DNA of 32,520 bases from NCBI RefSeq assembly GCF_001244735.1, contig NZ_LN868936.1, positions 39,283 through 71,802 on the forward strand. Direction: 5' to 3'. Positions 9,480 through 18,330 of this stretch are shown here, piece after piece. The stretch comes from Bacillus andreraoultii. Its GTDB lineage: Bacteria > Bacillota > Bacilli > Bacillales > Caldibacillaceae. The notes below the pieces were generated by a model. It was not told the origin of the DNA. It did no database searches and saw nothing but the letters and a program-made list of their open reading frames with translations. Within the stretch, counting starts at the first letter, position 1, and every line of letters begins with the position of its first letter. Both the position numbers and the translations under genes were made by a program.

Positions 9480-11000
9480 TCACTTTTTATTTAATGATTG
9501 AATAAACGTACGAAACGCAGCTTTTCCCTGTTCATCGCGTTTAAATACGCCAGCATCCATTAATACTCGTAAAAATTTATTGCCTACTTCTAACCTTACG
9601 AATTCCTCTACATTTTCAGTATCGACACGGCCTGCATATTTTTGTTTCAGTTGTTCTGCCCATTCCAAATGATAATCAGCAACTTCATTTGGCTCATCTA
9701 ATAAAAATTTCTCAACTTCCACGAGTTCATTTTTCAAACGGGCAGGTAAAACAGCTAATCCCATTACTTCAATTAACCCGATATTTTCCTTTTTAATATG
9801 ATGAACATCTGCATGTGGGTGGAAAATACCTAATGGATGAGCATCACTTGTCCGATTATTACGTAACACAAGGTCCATTTCATACTGTCCATTTCGTATT
9901 CTTGCAATTGGTGTAATTGTATTATGTGGTGTATCACCTGTATATGCTAAAATATCTACTTCTGGATCACTATAAGATTTCCAATGGCCTAATATTCGAT
10001 CCGCAAGTTCAATCAGTTCTTCCTTCTTACTTCCTCGTATACGGATAACAGACATTGGCCATTTTACGATGGAACAAGACACATTAGGAAAATCCACTAC
10101 AGTAAATGGGTTTTCTTCTTTCGCTAAAGCCATTGGGAAATCATAACGTCCCCCTTGATAATGGTCATGTGAAAGAATGGAACCACCGACGATTGGTAAA
10201 TCTGCATTCGAGCCGATAAAGTAATGTGGGAAATATTCGACAAAATCAAGCAATCTTCCAAACGTTTCCCGGGAAATTAACATGTTTCGATGTTCTTTCG
10301 ACAGTACAATGCAATGCTCGTTATAATATACATATGGCGAATATTGTAAAAACCATTCTTCTCCCCGTATATTTAGGCGAATCATTCGATGATTGGATCG
10401 TGCGGGATGACCAATTCGACCCGCATAGCCTTCATTTTCTTTACAAAGTAGGCATACTGGATATCCGGTCGTTTTCGGTGCCATTCTTTCTTTTGCAATT
10501 TGCTTTGGATCTTTTTCTGGCTTTGACAAATTAATCGTTATATCCAATTCCCCATACTCGGTAGGTGCCTTATAAACGATATTCTTTTTAATTCGATTCA
10601 TTTGGATGTAATTGCTATTTTTACTACTTGTGTAAAAGTAATCGGTTGCTCCTTTTGGCGATACGCTATATTTTTCATAAAATTTTTGATTAATGATAGA
10701 AGGACTTGCTAAGAAGCAATTCATCACATTTGCAGATAAAATTTCTTTAGCATCTAAAAAATCTTCAATCACATTATGTTTGACAGCATATTGAATAATT
10801 TCTTCAAGTAAACTTGGAATAATTAAATCCGGATCATCATCCTCATGTTTTTCAACGAACTCGCTTTCATCTATTGAAAAACCTTCTAAATGTAATAAGG
10901 ATAAAATTTGGTTCCGTACATAAACTTCATCCATCGGTTCAATCATGCCCCGATGGATACATTCATTTATTAATTGTTGGATCGTTTGATCAATTGTCAT
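9480..11000 (-). CDS. galT: UTP/UDP-glucose-hexose-1-phosphate uridylyltransferase, Firmicutes type
   Basis: A cytoplasmic Leloir enzyme of 506 residues that exchanges UMP between UDP-glucose and galactose 1-phosphate, yielding glucose 1-phosphate and UDP-galactose. It belongs to the longer class II GalT found in Bacillus and Lactobacillus, not the 350-residue E. coli form. Visible blocks are PVCLLCKENEGYAGRIGHPA, GSILSHDHYQGGRYDFP with the catalytic-type His cluster, and LGIFHPHADVHHIKKENIGL. The start is set at ATG 11000, since GAAGGTG lies 5 nt upstream and the galE stop is 10 bp away. A longer reading from 11075 would overlap galE by 65 bp and lacks support. Confidence 0.93.
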   Translation of the reverse strand: MTIDQTIQQLINECIHRGMIEPMDEVYVRNQILSLLHLEGFSIDESEFVEKHEDDDPDLIIPSLLEEIIQYAVKHNVIEDFLDAKEILSANVMNCFLASPSIINQKFYEKYSVSPKGATDYFYTSSKNSNYIQMNRIKKNIVYKAPTEYGELDITINLSKPEKDPKQIAKERMAPKTTGYPVCLLCKENEGYAGRIGHPARSNHRMIRLNIRGEEWFLQYSPYVYYNEHCIVLSKEHRNMLISRETFGRLLDFVEYFPHYFIGSNADLPIVGGSILSHDHYQGGRYDFPMALAKEENPFTVVDFPNVSCSIVKWPMSVIRIRGSKKEELIELADRILGHWKSYSDPEVDILAYTGDTPHNTITPIARIRNGQYEMDLVLRNNRTSDAHPLGIFHPHADVHHIKKENIGLIEVMGLAVLPARLKNELVEVEKFLLDEPNEVADYHLEWAEQLKQKYAGRVDTENVEEFVRLEVGNKFLRVLMDAGVFKRDEQGKAAFRTFIQSLNKK

Positions 11001-11010
11001 TTTAACACCT

Positions 11011-12000
11011 TCAGTCCTCGTATCCATTTGGATGGTTGCTATGCCAATTCCATGCATCTGTAATAATTTGTTCAATATTTGTTTTTGTCGGATTCCAACC
11101 TAATACTTTTTTCGCCTTTTCTGATGATGCAATAAGGACACTTGGATCACCAGCTCGCCGATCACCGATTTTTGCAGGGATTTCTTTTCCTGTAACCTTT
11201 CGAGCCATTTCAATAATTTCTTTTACAGAAAACCCTTGACTGCTTCCTAAGTTAAACACAGAACTTTCCCCACCATTTTGGAGATAATTTAGCGCTAAAA
11301 TATGCGCATCAATTAAATCTTCTACATGAATATAGTCTCGAATACAAGTACCATCTTCTGTTGGGTAATCTTCACCAAATACAGTAATATGTTCACGTTT
11401 ACCAAGGGCTGTTTCTAATACAACAGGAATTAAATGTGTTTCTGGGTTATGGTCTTCCCCGATTTCTCCTGTGCTTCGTGCTCCTGCTACATTAAAATAA
11501 CGAAGAGCAACATATTTTAAATCAAAAGCCTTTTCACACCAAGCCATCATTTTTTCCATCGCAAGCTTTGTCTCACCATACGTATTCGTTGGGACGGTTG
11601 ATAAATTTTCCGTAATTGGAACTTGTTCTGGTTCTCCGTATGTTGCCGCTGTTGATGAAAATACAATATGACGAACACCGGCATCACGCATTGCCTCGAG
11701 CAAAATTTGTGTTCCATATACATTGTTATCATAATACTTTAGTGGATCAACCATGGATTCACCAACTAATGAGTTCGCAGCAAAGTGAATCACACCGTCA
11801 ATTTTTTCTTGAGCAAATACATCTTGTAAAAATTCCCGATTCCGAATATCACCTTGGTAAAATTTCGCCTTTGGATGAACAGCATCTTTATGACCCGTTT
11901 GTAAATTATCAACAATGACTACATCATAACCACGGTCGATTAATTGATACACTGAATGAGAACCGATATAACCGGCACCACCTAAAACTAAAATACTCAT
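11011..12000 (-). CDS. galE: UDP-glucose 4-epimerase
   Basis: An extended short-chain dehydrogenase of 329 residues that interconverts UDP-galactose and UDP-glucose with bound NAD. The Rossmann motif GGAGYIGSH is at residues 7-15, the SSTAATYG active-site strand at about 115-122, and the catalytic YxxxK is Y141/K145 in [11 protein letters not shown]. Length is typical of bacterial GalE. ATG follows AAAGGGTG. It is the second gene of the gal cluster, 130 bp after galK and only 10 bp ahead of galT. A possible internal promoter lies in the galK-galE gap. Besides catabolism, GalE supplies UDP-galactose for wall polysaccharides, which would justify an extra promoter. Confidence 0.95.
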   Translation of the reverse strand: MSILVLGGAGYIGSHSVYQLIDRGYDVVIVDNLQTGHKDAVHPKAKFYQGDIRNREFLQDVFAQEKIDGVIHFAANSLVGESMVDPLKYYDNNVYGTQILLEAMRDAGVRHIVFSSTAATYGEPEQVPITENLSTVPTNTYGETKLAMEKMMAWCEKAFDLKYVALRYFNVAGARSTGEIGEDHNPETHLIPVVLETALGKREHITVFGEDYPTEDGTCIRDYIHVEDLIDAHILALNYLQNGGESSVFNLGSSQGFSVKEIIEMARKVTGKEIPAKIGDRRAGDPSVLIASSEKAKKVLGWNPTKTNIEQIITDAWNWHSNHPNGYED

Positions 12001-12032
12001 TTTATATCACCCTTTATATTTTTTCTACATTA

Positions 12033-12060
12033 ACTATACCATTTTACATGTAGATTCGAA
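12033..12060 (-). promoter_or_regulatory. galE: possible internal promoter before galE
   Basis: On the minus strand an extended -10 TGGTATAGT (TATAGT at 12038-12033) is preceded after 16 nt by TTCGAA (12060-12055). The -35 is poor, so the call is tentative. It would allow galE-galT expression apart from galK. Confidence 0.35.
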
Positions 12061-12130
12061 AAATGGATATTGGCGCTGACAAGTTGAAAAACGATACACA
12101 TATCATGTTTAACTAAGCTCTGAAGCAATA

Positions 12131-13315
12131 TTAATGATGCATATTTCCAGTTGTTATTTCCTTCGCACCGTCACCAACCGTTACAATGTAAAAGGCAGCT
12201 GGATAGCCAATTTTCTCCTGATAGGTTTTGCCAACTTGGTCAATAAACGAATCGACCCGGTCTTTTTCAACAATCGCTATTGCACAACCCCCAAAACCTG
12301 CACCTGTCATTCTAGCTCCAAGTACTCCTTCTTGTTTCCAAGCTGCCTCAACGATTGTATCTAATTCTTTTCCTGTCACTTCATAATCATCACGTAAAGA
12401 AATATGAGATTGGTTAACTAATTCACCAAACTTGTTCAAATTATTCTCTTTCAACGCTTTGAGTGCCTCAACCGTACGATTATTTTCATAAACAGCATGT
12501 TTTGCACGTTTTCTTATCATTGGGTCGGTAATTTCATCTTGATATTGGTCAAATTGTTCAGGAGTTAAGTTTCCTAAACGATCAATGGAGATGTGTTTTT
12601 GTAAGACATGAAGAGCTTTCTCACATTCACTTCTTCTTTCGTTGTATTTAGAATCAGCCAATTCTCTACGTTTATTCGTATTCATGATGACAATTCGGTA
12701 ATTATCCATTTCGATTGGAGCATACTCAAATTTTAATGTTTCACAATCTAGTAAAATGCCGTTATCTTTTTTACCCATTCCAACTGCAAATTGATCCATA
12801 ATTCCACTATTCACACCGATAAATTGATTTTCTACCTTCTGTCCAATTTTCACCATGTCAATTCGATCAATTGCTAAATGAAACAAGCCTTCTAACATAA
12901 CACCCGTTGCTAGCTCGATTGACGCAGACGAGGATAAGCCCGCTCCGTTTGGTATGTTACCGAAAAATAAAACATCGACACCTGAATCAATCTCGTAACC
13001 AGCTTCAATGAAATACCGAATCATTCCCTTTGGATAATTCGCCCAATCATGGGATTTTTCATAGTCTAAATGATTTAAGTCAAATTCAATCACACCTAAG
13101 TTTTCAAAGTTTACCGAGTATAGACGAATTTTTTGATCATCCCGTTTTCTTGCTAATGCGTAAGTACCAAAAGTGATCGCACATGGAAAAACATGACCAC
13201 CATTATAATCCGTATGTTCACCAATTAAATTAATCCGACCGGGGGCAAAAAATGTGCGGTAATCGCTTTCATTAAAGACCTTTTTAAATATAGCGTTTAA
13301 CTCTGTTTGTTCCAT
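12131..13315 (-). CDS. galK: galactokinase
   Basis: A GHMP-family kinase of 394 residues that phosphorylates alpha-galactose to galactose 1-phosphate with ATP. The galactokinase signature GRINLIGEHTDYNGG is at residues 26-40, the phosphate loop NGAGLSSSAS at 123-132, and the third GHMP motif MTGAGFGGCAIAIV near the C-terminus. ATG at 13315 is preferred to a TTG six bases upstream because the GTGGGG site is 7 nt before the ATG. It is the first gene of the gal operon, with a good promoter at 13386-13414 and repeated AGTAAAA half sites overlapping or flanking the -35. It uses galactose released by the GH36 alpha-galactosidase of this locus. Confidence 0.95.
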   Translation of the reverse strand: MEQTELNAIFKKVFNESDYRTFFAPGRINLIGEHTDYNGGHVFPCAITFGTYALARKRDDQKIRLYSVNFENLGVIEFDLNHLDYEKSHDWANYPKGMIRYFIEAGYEIDSGVDVLFFGNIPNGAGLSSSASIELATGVMLEGLFHLAIDRIDMVKIGQKVENQFIGVNSGIMDQFAVGMGKKDNGILLDCETLKFEYAPIEMDNYRIVIMNTNKRRELADSKYNERRSECEKALHVLQKHISIDRLGNLTPEQFDQYQDEITDPMIRKRAKHAVYENNRTVEALKALKENNLNKFGELVNQSHISLRDDYEVTGKELDTIVEAAWKQEGVLGARMTGAGFGGCAIAIVEKDRVDSFIDQVGKTYQEKIGYPAAFYIVTVGDGAKEITTGNMHH

Positions 13316-13385
13316 CGTCAATCCCCACTTTTATTTATATTTTTGTTATCATTTCTCGTTGTTTCATATTCATTCCTATAGTTAC

Positions 13386-13414
13386 ATTATAGAATAATAA
13401 AGTAAAATATACAA
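13386..13414 (-). promoter_or_regulatory. galK: SigA promoter of the gal operon
   Basis: On the minus strand TTGTAT (13414-13409), a 17-nt spacer and a perfect TATAAT (13391-13386) lie about 70 bp before the galK ATG. Confidence 0.65.
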
Positions 13415-13441
13415 TAAAATTTTACTTGTTTTTTAGTAAAA
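13401..13441. promoter_or_regulatory. candidate GalR operator: three AGTAAAA half sites
   Basis: AGTAAAAT (13401-13408), ATTTTACT (13419-13426) and AGTAAAA (13435-13441) form two overlapping dyads with spacings of 10 and 8 nt, overlapping and just upstream of the galK -35. The rightmost half site also overlaps the T tract of the ROK gene terminator. The match to a repressor is inferred from position only, and AT-rich sequence makes chance symmetry possible. Confidence 0.4.
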
Positions 13442-13470
13442 AAAATAAGCCTACTTCATAAAAAGTAGAC
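13437..13470 (-). terminator. intrinsic terminator after the ROK kinase gene
   Basis: On the minus strand GTCTACTT (13470-13463) pairs with AAGTAGGC (13456-13449), including one G-U pair, with a 6-nt loop and then a U-rich run. It separates the kinase from the gal operon, although both are on the same strand. Confidence 0.8.
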
Positions 13471-13530
13471 GTATTAAATCAAATGCACCTTATCTTTTAA
13501 AGTGAGGTCCTTCTACTGAAACAAGCAAAC

Positions 13531-14424
13531 CTACCCACTACATGAATAACTCTCTTCAAGACCTTTTTTCGCTAACACGAGTCCGCCCACAATTCCTGCA
13601 TGATTACCGAGACCTGGTGGTACGATATACTCACTTATCCCTTCATGAAACTGACTTTGACTCAAATAAATATTTAGTAATTCTTTTACTTGTTTTTGAA
13701 TTAACGTGAAAATATGTGTTTGATTACTAACGCCACCGCCAATAATGATTCGCTCAGGCATTAAAATCATTGTATATTGGACAATCGCTTGAGCAATATA
13801 ATACGCTTCAAGCTCCCAAACTTCTTTCCGTTCAGCTAATTCAATTCCCTTTTTTCCCCAACGTTTTTCTATCGCTGGACCTGATGCCATTCCTTCTAAA
13901 CAGTCACGATGATACGGACACACCCCTTCAAAATTGTCTTCAGGGTGACGTCTGATGATGACATGCCCCATCTCTGGATGAGAGATTCCTTCTAAAATCT
14001 CCCCACCAAAAATTGCCCCCGCACCAATGCCAGTGCCTATTGTAATATAAAGGCAACTACTTAAGCCTTGTCCAGCACCAAATGTGTATTCTCCTAACGC
14101 TGCGGCATTCACATCGGTCGTAAATTCAATTGGAATCTGTAAAGCTTCTTCTATCGTTTTCAAAAATGGAAAATTTGCCCAAGCTAATTTTGGTGTATTT
14201 AATATGTTTCCGTAGTTCGCATCTGTTTTCTTCACACTAATTGGACCAAATGAACCGATTCCGATTGCACCGACTGGATTTTGCTTGAAAAACTGAATTA
14301 CTTTTGGAATTGTTTCCTCAGGTGTTTCTGTAGGAATAGTCATTCGTTCCAATATGTCACCATCTTCTGTACCTACTGCACAAACAAATTTTGTACCTCC
14401 AGCTTCGATTGATCCTAACTTCAT
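13531..14424 (-). CDS. ROK-family sugar kinase (fructokinase/GmuE-like)
   Basis: A hexose kinase of 297 residues from ATG 14424 (GGAGG 8 nt upstream). Visible are the ATP-binding EAGGTKFVCAVG (residues 7-18), catalytic Asp104 in TTDVNAAALGEY, and the ROK zinc site with His154 and the C169-x2-H172-x2-C175 cluster in CPYHRDC. Its form fits the YdhR/GmuE fructokinase group; GmuE belongs to the Bacillus subtilis glucomannan operon. Here it may phosphorylate fructose, mannose or the glucose released by mannosylglucose phosphorylase. Specificity cannot be read from sequence. It follows the aldo/keto reductase gene by about 100 bp and ends at its own terminator. Confidence 0.85.
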   Translation of the reverse strand: MKLGSIEAGGTKFVCAVGTEDGDILERMTIPTETPEETIPKVIQFFKQNPVGAIGIGSFGPISVKKTDANYGNILNTPKLAWANFPFLKTIEEALQIPIEFTTDVNAAALGEYTFGAGQGLSSCLYITIGTGIGAGAIFGGEILEGISHPEMGHVIIRRHPEDNFEGVCPYHRDCLEGMASGPAIEKRWGKKGIELAERKEVWELEAYYIAQAIVQYTMILMPERIIIGGGVSNQTHIFTLIQKQVKELLNIYLSQSQFHEGISEYIVPPGLGNHAGIVGGLVLAKKGLEESYSCSG

Positions 14425-14528
14425 TCTAATTTCCTCCACTTGGTCATCTATCATTGAATAACGCCATAGACTATAATCTATTTTTCCACTTTAGAGCTGA
14501 AAAAGCGATAAGACGTATGAAACTTTAG

Positions 14529-15524
14529 TCATCTTTTTAGTAAAATCTGTTCAATTTTCTCTAATTCTTCATTTGTGAAGTCTAGATTTTCAATTGTTTT
14601 CACATTATCTTCAATTTGTTTTACTTTACTCGCTCCGACTAATACAGATGTCATTCGACCATCGCGCAGTACCCAAGCAAGCGCCATTTGTGCAAGACTT
14701 TGACCACGTTCTTGTGCCATTACGTTTAATTTTTGTACTTGTTCGATGACCTGTTCGTTAACGTCTTTTTCCTTTAAGAAACCATGTGATTTAGCAGCCC
14801 TTGAGTCACTAGGTATCCCATGTAAATATTTATTCGTTAATAACCCTTGGGCAAGCGGACTAAAAGCGATGGAACCGATGCCATTTTTCTCGAGTACATC
14901 GAGTAATCCATCCTCAACCCAACGATCAAACATCGAGTATCTTGGCTGATGAATCAAAAGAGGCGTTCCAAGTTCTGTTAATATACGTACAGCTTCTTCC
15001 GTCTGTTCTGCATTATAGTTCGAAATACCAACATATAACGCCTTCCCTTGTCGAACAATATGGTCAAGCGCTAACATTGTCTCTTCTAATGGGGTATCTG
15101 GATCTGGTCGATGATGATAGAAAATATCAACATAGTCTAACCCGAGTCTTTGTAAACTTTGGTCTAAACTAGAAATCAAATATTTTCTCGAACCCCACTC
15201 ACCATACGGACCTGGCCACATATAATAGCCAGCCTTCGATGAGATGATCATTTCATCACGGTACGGAGCAAAATCAGTTTTTAATATTTTCCCAAACATT
15301 TCTTCAGAGAATCCCGGTGGTGGTCCGTAATTGTTCGCTAAGTCAAAGTGGGTAATTCCAAGATCAAAGGCCCGTTGTAAAATCGCTCGTCCATTTTCAT
15401 ACGTATCTACACCGCCAAAATTATGCCAAAGACCTAATGAGATTGCCGGTAATTTTAAACCAGATTTTCCGGCGCGGTTGTATTTCATTTTCTCATAACG
15501 TTTATCGTCTGCAATATAAGTCAA
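14529..15524 (-). CDS. aldo/keto reductase, YghZ/MgrA-like
   Basis: An NADPH-dependent (beta/alpha)8-barrel reductase of 331 residues. The catalytic tetrad is visible: Asp in FDLANNYGPPPG with its Tyr, Lys in IISSKAGYY and His in DIFYHHRPDPDTP. The GPPPG loop and overall sequence match the YghZ/L-glyceraldehyde-3-phosphate reductase and Kv-beta-like subgroup. TTG at 15524 is the likely start, with GAGAGTG 6 nt upstream; a GTG at 15533 overlaps that site. Upstream lies an AGCGCT operator-like sequence similar to that of the alpha-galactosidase promoter, which suggests co-regulation with mannan genes. Its substrate in this pathway is unknown; detoxification of reactive sugars or aldehydes is possible. 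Confidence 0.85.
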   Translation of the reverse strand: MTYIADDKRYEKMKYNRAGKSGLKLPAISLGLWHNFGGVDTYENGRAILQRAFDLGITHFDLANNYGPPPGFSEEMFGKILKTDFAPYRDEMIISSKAGYYMWPGPYGEWGSRKYLISSLDQSLQRLGLDYVDIFYHHRPDPDTPLEETMLALDHIVRQGKALYVGISNYNAEQTEEAVRILTELGTPLLIHQPRYSMFDRWVEDGLLDVLEKNGIGSIAFSPLAQGLLTNKYLHGIPSDSRAAKSHGFLKEKDVNEQVIEQVQKLNVMAQERGQSLAQMALAWVLRDGRMTSVLVGASKVKQIEDNVKTIENLDFTNEELEKIEQILLKR

Positions 15525-15574
15525 GCGTATCACTCTCTTTCTTTTGTACCTTGTAAAATAGGCTGTGTAGTAAA

Positions 15575-15592
15575 GTTAAGCGCTCTATCAAA
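15575..15592. promoter_or_regulatory. AGCGCT-type LacI operator candidate before the aldo/keto reductase gene
   Basis: On the minus strand TTTGATAGAGCGCTTAAC is followed by TTTACTA. AGCGCTT-AC-TTTACTA is shared, allowing one gap, with the GH36 promoter (AGCGCTTCACTTTTACTA at 25606). It lies 51-68 bp upstream of the TTG start. Confidence 0.4.
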
Positions 15593-15596
15593 TAAA

Positions 15597-15643
15597 GTAG
15601 TAAAAGGGTCAATTGGAATTTTCCATCTATTCCAACTGAACCC
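15597..15643 (-). terminator. intrinsic terminator after the phosphomutase gene
   Basis: On the minus strand GGGTTCAGTTGGAAT (15643-15629) pairs with ATTCCAATTGACCC (15619-15606), apart from one bulge and one wobble, and then TTTTACTACTTTATTT. It would end the mutase transcript ahead of the aldo/keto reductase gene. Confidence 0.65.
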
Positions 15644-15674
15644 ATTTACCCTAACGATCCTTTATTAGTTAATA

Positions 15675-15770
15675 GGAAGGCTCTAGTAGTATGCAATCGC
15701 ACCCGAAAAAAGGTTTTCTCGGCGAACTACGACTCTACTTTTGCCTAAAGGCTCAAGCCTCGAGTTTTAT
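15675..15770 (-). repeat. dispersed ~95-bp repeat, copy B (inverted relative to copy A)
   Basis: The reverse complement aligns along its length with 6970-7068. The central hairpin persists (CCGAGAAAA / TTTTTTCGG, one G-U pair), although the sequence has diverged. One edge coincides with the stop codon of the phosphomutase gene (15767-15769). Confidence 0.65.
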
Positions 15771-17506
15771 TTATTTAATATATTTTGAACAGACGCCATG
15801 ACAGATGTTTGTAAACTTTCTAATAACTGTTCACTTTCTTGTAAAGAGCTTCCTTTTACAGCGAAATAAAATTTACATTTCGGTTCTGTACCGGATGGTC
15901 TTACGCAGAACCAAGATCCATCTTCAAGGAAGTATTTTAGTACATTTGATTTTGGTAAACTAATTGGGTTTAATTTACCAGTTGCTAATTCTTTACGGAC
16001 ACTTGCCTTATAATCCTCTACTGCATTCACTTTCACTCCAGCAACTTCTTTTGGCGGATTTGCACGGAACTCTTCTAAAATAGAAGCAATTTGCTCTGCG
16101 CCATCTTTTCCTTTTAATGTAAGCGACTCTAGTGATTCTCTAAAGTATCCGTATTTTTCATAGATTTCAATTAAGGCATCATATAAACCTTTTCCTTGTG
16201 CTTTATAGTAGGCTGCTACTTCTGCCGCAAACAAAGCAGCTTGTACCGCATCTTTATCACGGACAAAGTCACCAATTAAATAACCGTAACTTTCTTCGTA
16301 GCCAAATTGGAATGTATGTTTACCCGTTTTTTCGTATTCTTTAATTTTTTCACCGATGAATTTAAAGCCAGTTAGTACATCGTATGTTGGAAGTTTATAA
16401 CTATCCGCAATGACGCGACCAATTTCTGATGTAACAATCGTTTTTAACACAGCCCCATTTTCAGGGAGTATACCTTTTTCAGCTTTCTGGGATAAAAGAT
16501 AATGAAGCATAATTGCCCCCGTTTGGTTTCCAGTTAGCACTTGGTATTCTCCTTCTCCATTTTTCACCGCTACACCAAGGCGATCCGAGTCTGGATCTGT
16601 TCCTAGTAAAATATCGGCATCAATTTCTTTTCCATATTTCATCGCCAATTCAAAAGCTGCATGTTCTTCCGGATTTGGTGATTTCACTGTTGAGAAATTT
16701 GGATCAGGTAATTCTTGTTCTTTTACTACAGTTATATTTTCAAAACCAAATAAACGTAAACCCTCTTGAACGAGTTTATTTGACGTACCATGTAATGGAG
16801 TAAAGACAATTTTAAGATCAGATTTTACTTTTTCAATGATTTCTTTATTTAATCGAATGTTTAACACATTTTCTAAATATACTTGATCAATTTCTTCCCC
16901 GATATATTGGAGTAAATCTTGAGATAAAAGGTCCTCTTTATCAACGACTGGAATGGACAGTTCATCCTCTACACTATTTACAAAATTCGTTAGTGCATCA
17001 GCTTGTTTTGGTGGTAATTGACCGCCATCATTTCCATACACTTTATACCCATTATACTCAGGTGGGTTATGACTAGCCGTAATCATGACACCGGCATCTG
17101 CGCTTAAGTAGCGAACAGCAAATGATAATTCAGGAGTCGGACGTAATTCAGAAAATAAATAGGACTTAATTCCGTGTTTGCCAACCGTTTTTGCAACTTC
17201 TAAGGCAAATTCTGGAGACATATGGCGAGAATCATAACTAATAACAATGCTCTTTTTATCCGTTTCATTTGTACTTAATACGTAACGTGCCAGTCCTTCC
17301 GAAGCTTTTCGAACCATATAAACGTTCATCCGATTTGTACCAGGACCAATTTCACCACGCATGCCACCTGTACCAAATTCCAAGTTTTTATAAAAACATT
17401 CTTCTAATGCTTTTTCATCACCTTTTATGTTATGTAATTGTTCCTTTAATTGTGGGTCAAGCATATCATCATGCAACCATTTTTCAGCAACCTGTTTCCA
17501 ACTCAT
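15767..17506 (-). CDS. pgcA: phosphoglucomutase/phosphomannomutase (PgcA-like)
   Basis: An alpha-D-phosphohexomutase of 579 residues, close to the length of Bacillus PgcA. Visible are the catalytic phosphoserine Ser145 in [18 protein letters not shown], metal loop DPDSDRLGV (304-312), sugar-recognition [10 protein letters not shown] and phosphate-binding [12 protein letters not shown] near the C-terminus. ATG 17506 is the start, with GGAGG 8 nt upstream; longer readings place this site inside the gene. It would convert mannose 1-phosphate from the GH130 phosphorylase to mannose 6-phosphate, and glucose 1-phosphate from GalT to glucose 6-phosphate. The gene lies between the mannan and gal clusters, which suits this dual use (inference). 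An extended -10 promoter lies just upstream. Confidence 0.92.
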   Translation of the reverse strand: MSWKQVAEKWLHDDMLDPQLKEQLHNIKGDEKALEECFYKNLEFGTGGMRGEIGPGTNRMNVYMVRKASEGLARYVLSTNETDKKSIVISYDSRHMSPEFALEVAKTVGKHGIKSYLFSELRPTPELSFAVRYLSADAGVMITASHNPPEYNGYKVYGNDGGQLPPKQADALTNFVNSVEDELSIPVVDKEDLLSQDLLQYIGEEIDQVYLENVLNIRLNKEIIEKVKSDLKIVFTPLHGTSNKLVQEGLRLFGFENITVVKEQELPDPNFSTVKSPNPEEHAAFELAMKYGKEIDADILLGTDPDSDRLGVAVKNGEGEYQVLTGNQTGAIMLHYLLSQKAEKGILPENGAVLKTIVTSEIGRVIADSYKLPTYDVLTGFKFIGEKIKEYEKTGKHTFQFGYEESYGYLIGDFVRDKDAVQAALFAAEVAAYYKAQGKGLYDALIEIYEKYGYFRESLESLTLKGKDGAEQIASILEEFRANPPKEVAGVKVNAVEDYKASVRKELATGKLNPISLPKSNVLKYFLEDGSWFCVRPSGTEPKCKFYFAVKGSSLQESEQLLESLQTSVMASVQNILNK

Positions 17507-17549
17507 TACATAATCCTCCATCAAATATATATTTAGAGACTCCTTTTTC

Positions 17550-17558
17550 ATTATAGCA
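17550..17558 (-). promoter_or_regulatory. extended -10 promoter of the phosphomutase gene
   Basis: On the minus strand TGCTATAAT is an extended -10 (TGnTATAAT) about 45 bp before the ATG at 17506. No good -35 is visible at 17 nt, as often in extended -10 promoters. Confidence 0.5.
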
Positions 17559-17618
17559 AAGTCAAAAGAGATTGGGTACGTAACTAAAACAGAATTGTTC
17601 ATTATGTAACATAAATCG

Positions 17619-18209
17619 TTAGTTTCTTTTTGGTAATCTTTTACTTAATACATAATAAGCAAAACGATAGAGAATAGAAGGTGCGATGACAAAAAAGAGA
17701 AATAGATTATACCAAGCCACTGCAATCAAAAGTATCATCATTACGACAAGGGAAAGACTTATTCCGAAATTCCGGAATATAGCTACATAAGCAAGGATAT
17801 ACGCTTCTTTTCCTGCCTTATTTAATATTGATAGATGATATGATAAATAAACAATATATACATAGGCTGTACATAGCAAATAGATAAGTATAATGCTAAA
17901 AAGCAGTGTATATGGAGAATTCGTTTTAGCAAGGAGGAACAATAAACTAATAATCGAGATGGTTACAAAAGCAAGTATAAAAGAAGGGAGTCGTGTCTTA
18001 TCAAACTTTTTAGCATTCCTTTTATACTCCTTTGAAATTTCAATATCTTTATTTTCAGTTCGAATCGTCTCAAATGTTTTAAATATTGCACAAGGAGCAG
18101 AGATGATACTATATATCATTAGTCCTTTTACTGTGTATAACCAAAAAAGGAAACTTAGGGAAATATATCGGTAGGTTTTATTTACAATATCGAAAACTTT
18201 TGATGCCAA
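17619..18209 (-). CDS. DUF624 (YesL-like) membrane protein
   Basis: A protein of 196 residues with about five hydrophobic segments, including [20 protein letters not shown] at 21-40, pairs around 75-95, 100-122 and 142-165, and a last one at 168-185. The pattern fits DUF624, the YesL family, whose members recur beside carbohydrate ABC transporters and polysaccharide-use genes in Bacillus. Their function is unknown. It lies between the LacI regulator and phosphomutase genes, 112 bp ahead of the latter. The ATG at 18209 lies 12 nt beyond GGAGGAATG, a slightly long spacing. A role in sensing or assisting sugar uptake is possible but not shown. Confidence 0.65.
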   Translation of the reverse strand: MASKVFDIVNKTYRYISLSFLFWLYTVKGLMIYSIISAPCAIFKTFETIRTENKDIEISKEYKRNAKKFDKTRLPSFILAFVTISIISLLFLLAKTNSPYTLLFSIILIYLLCTAYVYIVYLSYHLSILNKAGKEAYILAYVAIFRNFGISLSLVVMMILLIAVAWYNLFLFFVIAPSILYRFAYYVLSKRLPKRN

Positions 18210-18293
18210 GTTTCATTCCTCCAAGATTTTAAAAACAATTTAACGTAACAACTTTATTTGCTTAAGAGTAAGTGCTATTACAGAGTTGTATAA

Positions 18294-18321
18294 TGAAAAG
18301 GGGAAAGCATATCCTTCCCCT
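18294..18321 (-). terminator. intrinsic terminator after the LacI regulator gene
   Basis: On the minus strand AGGGGAAGG (18321-18313) and CTTTCCCCT (18307-18299) form a stem of at least 7 bp, followed by TTTTCATT. Confidence 0.7.
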
Positions 18322-18330
18322 CATTCTATC

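Noticed and set aside
11001-11075. Longer GalT N-terminus starting at 11075
   Set aside because: It would overlap galE by 65 bp; the ATG at 11000 has a good ribosome binding site and gives the usual family length.
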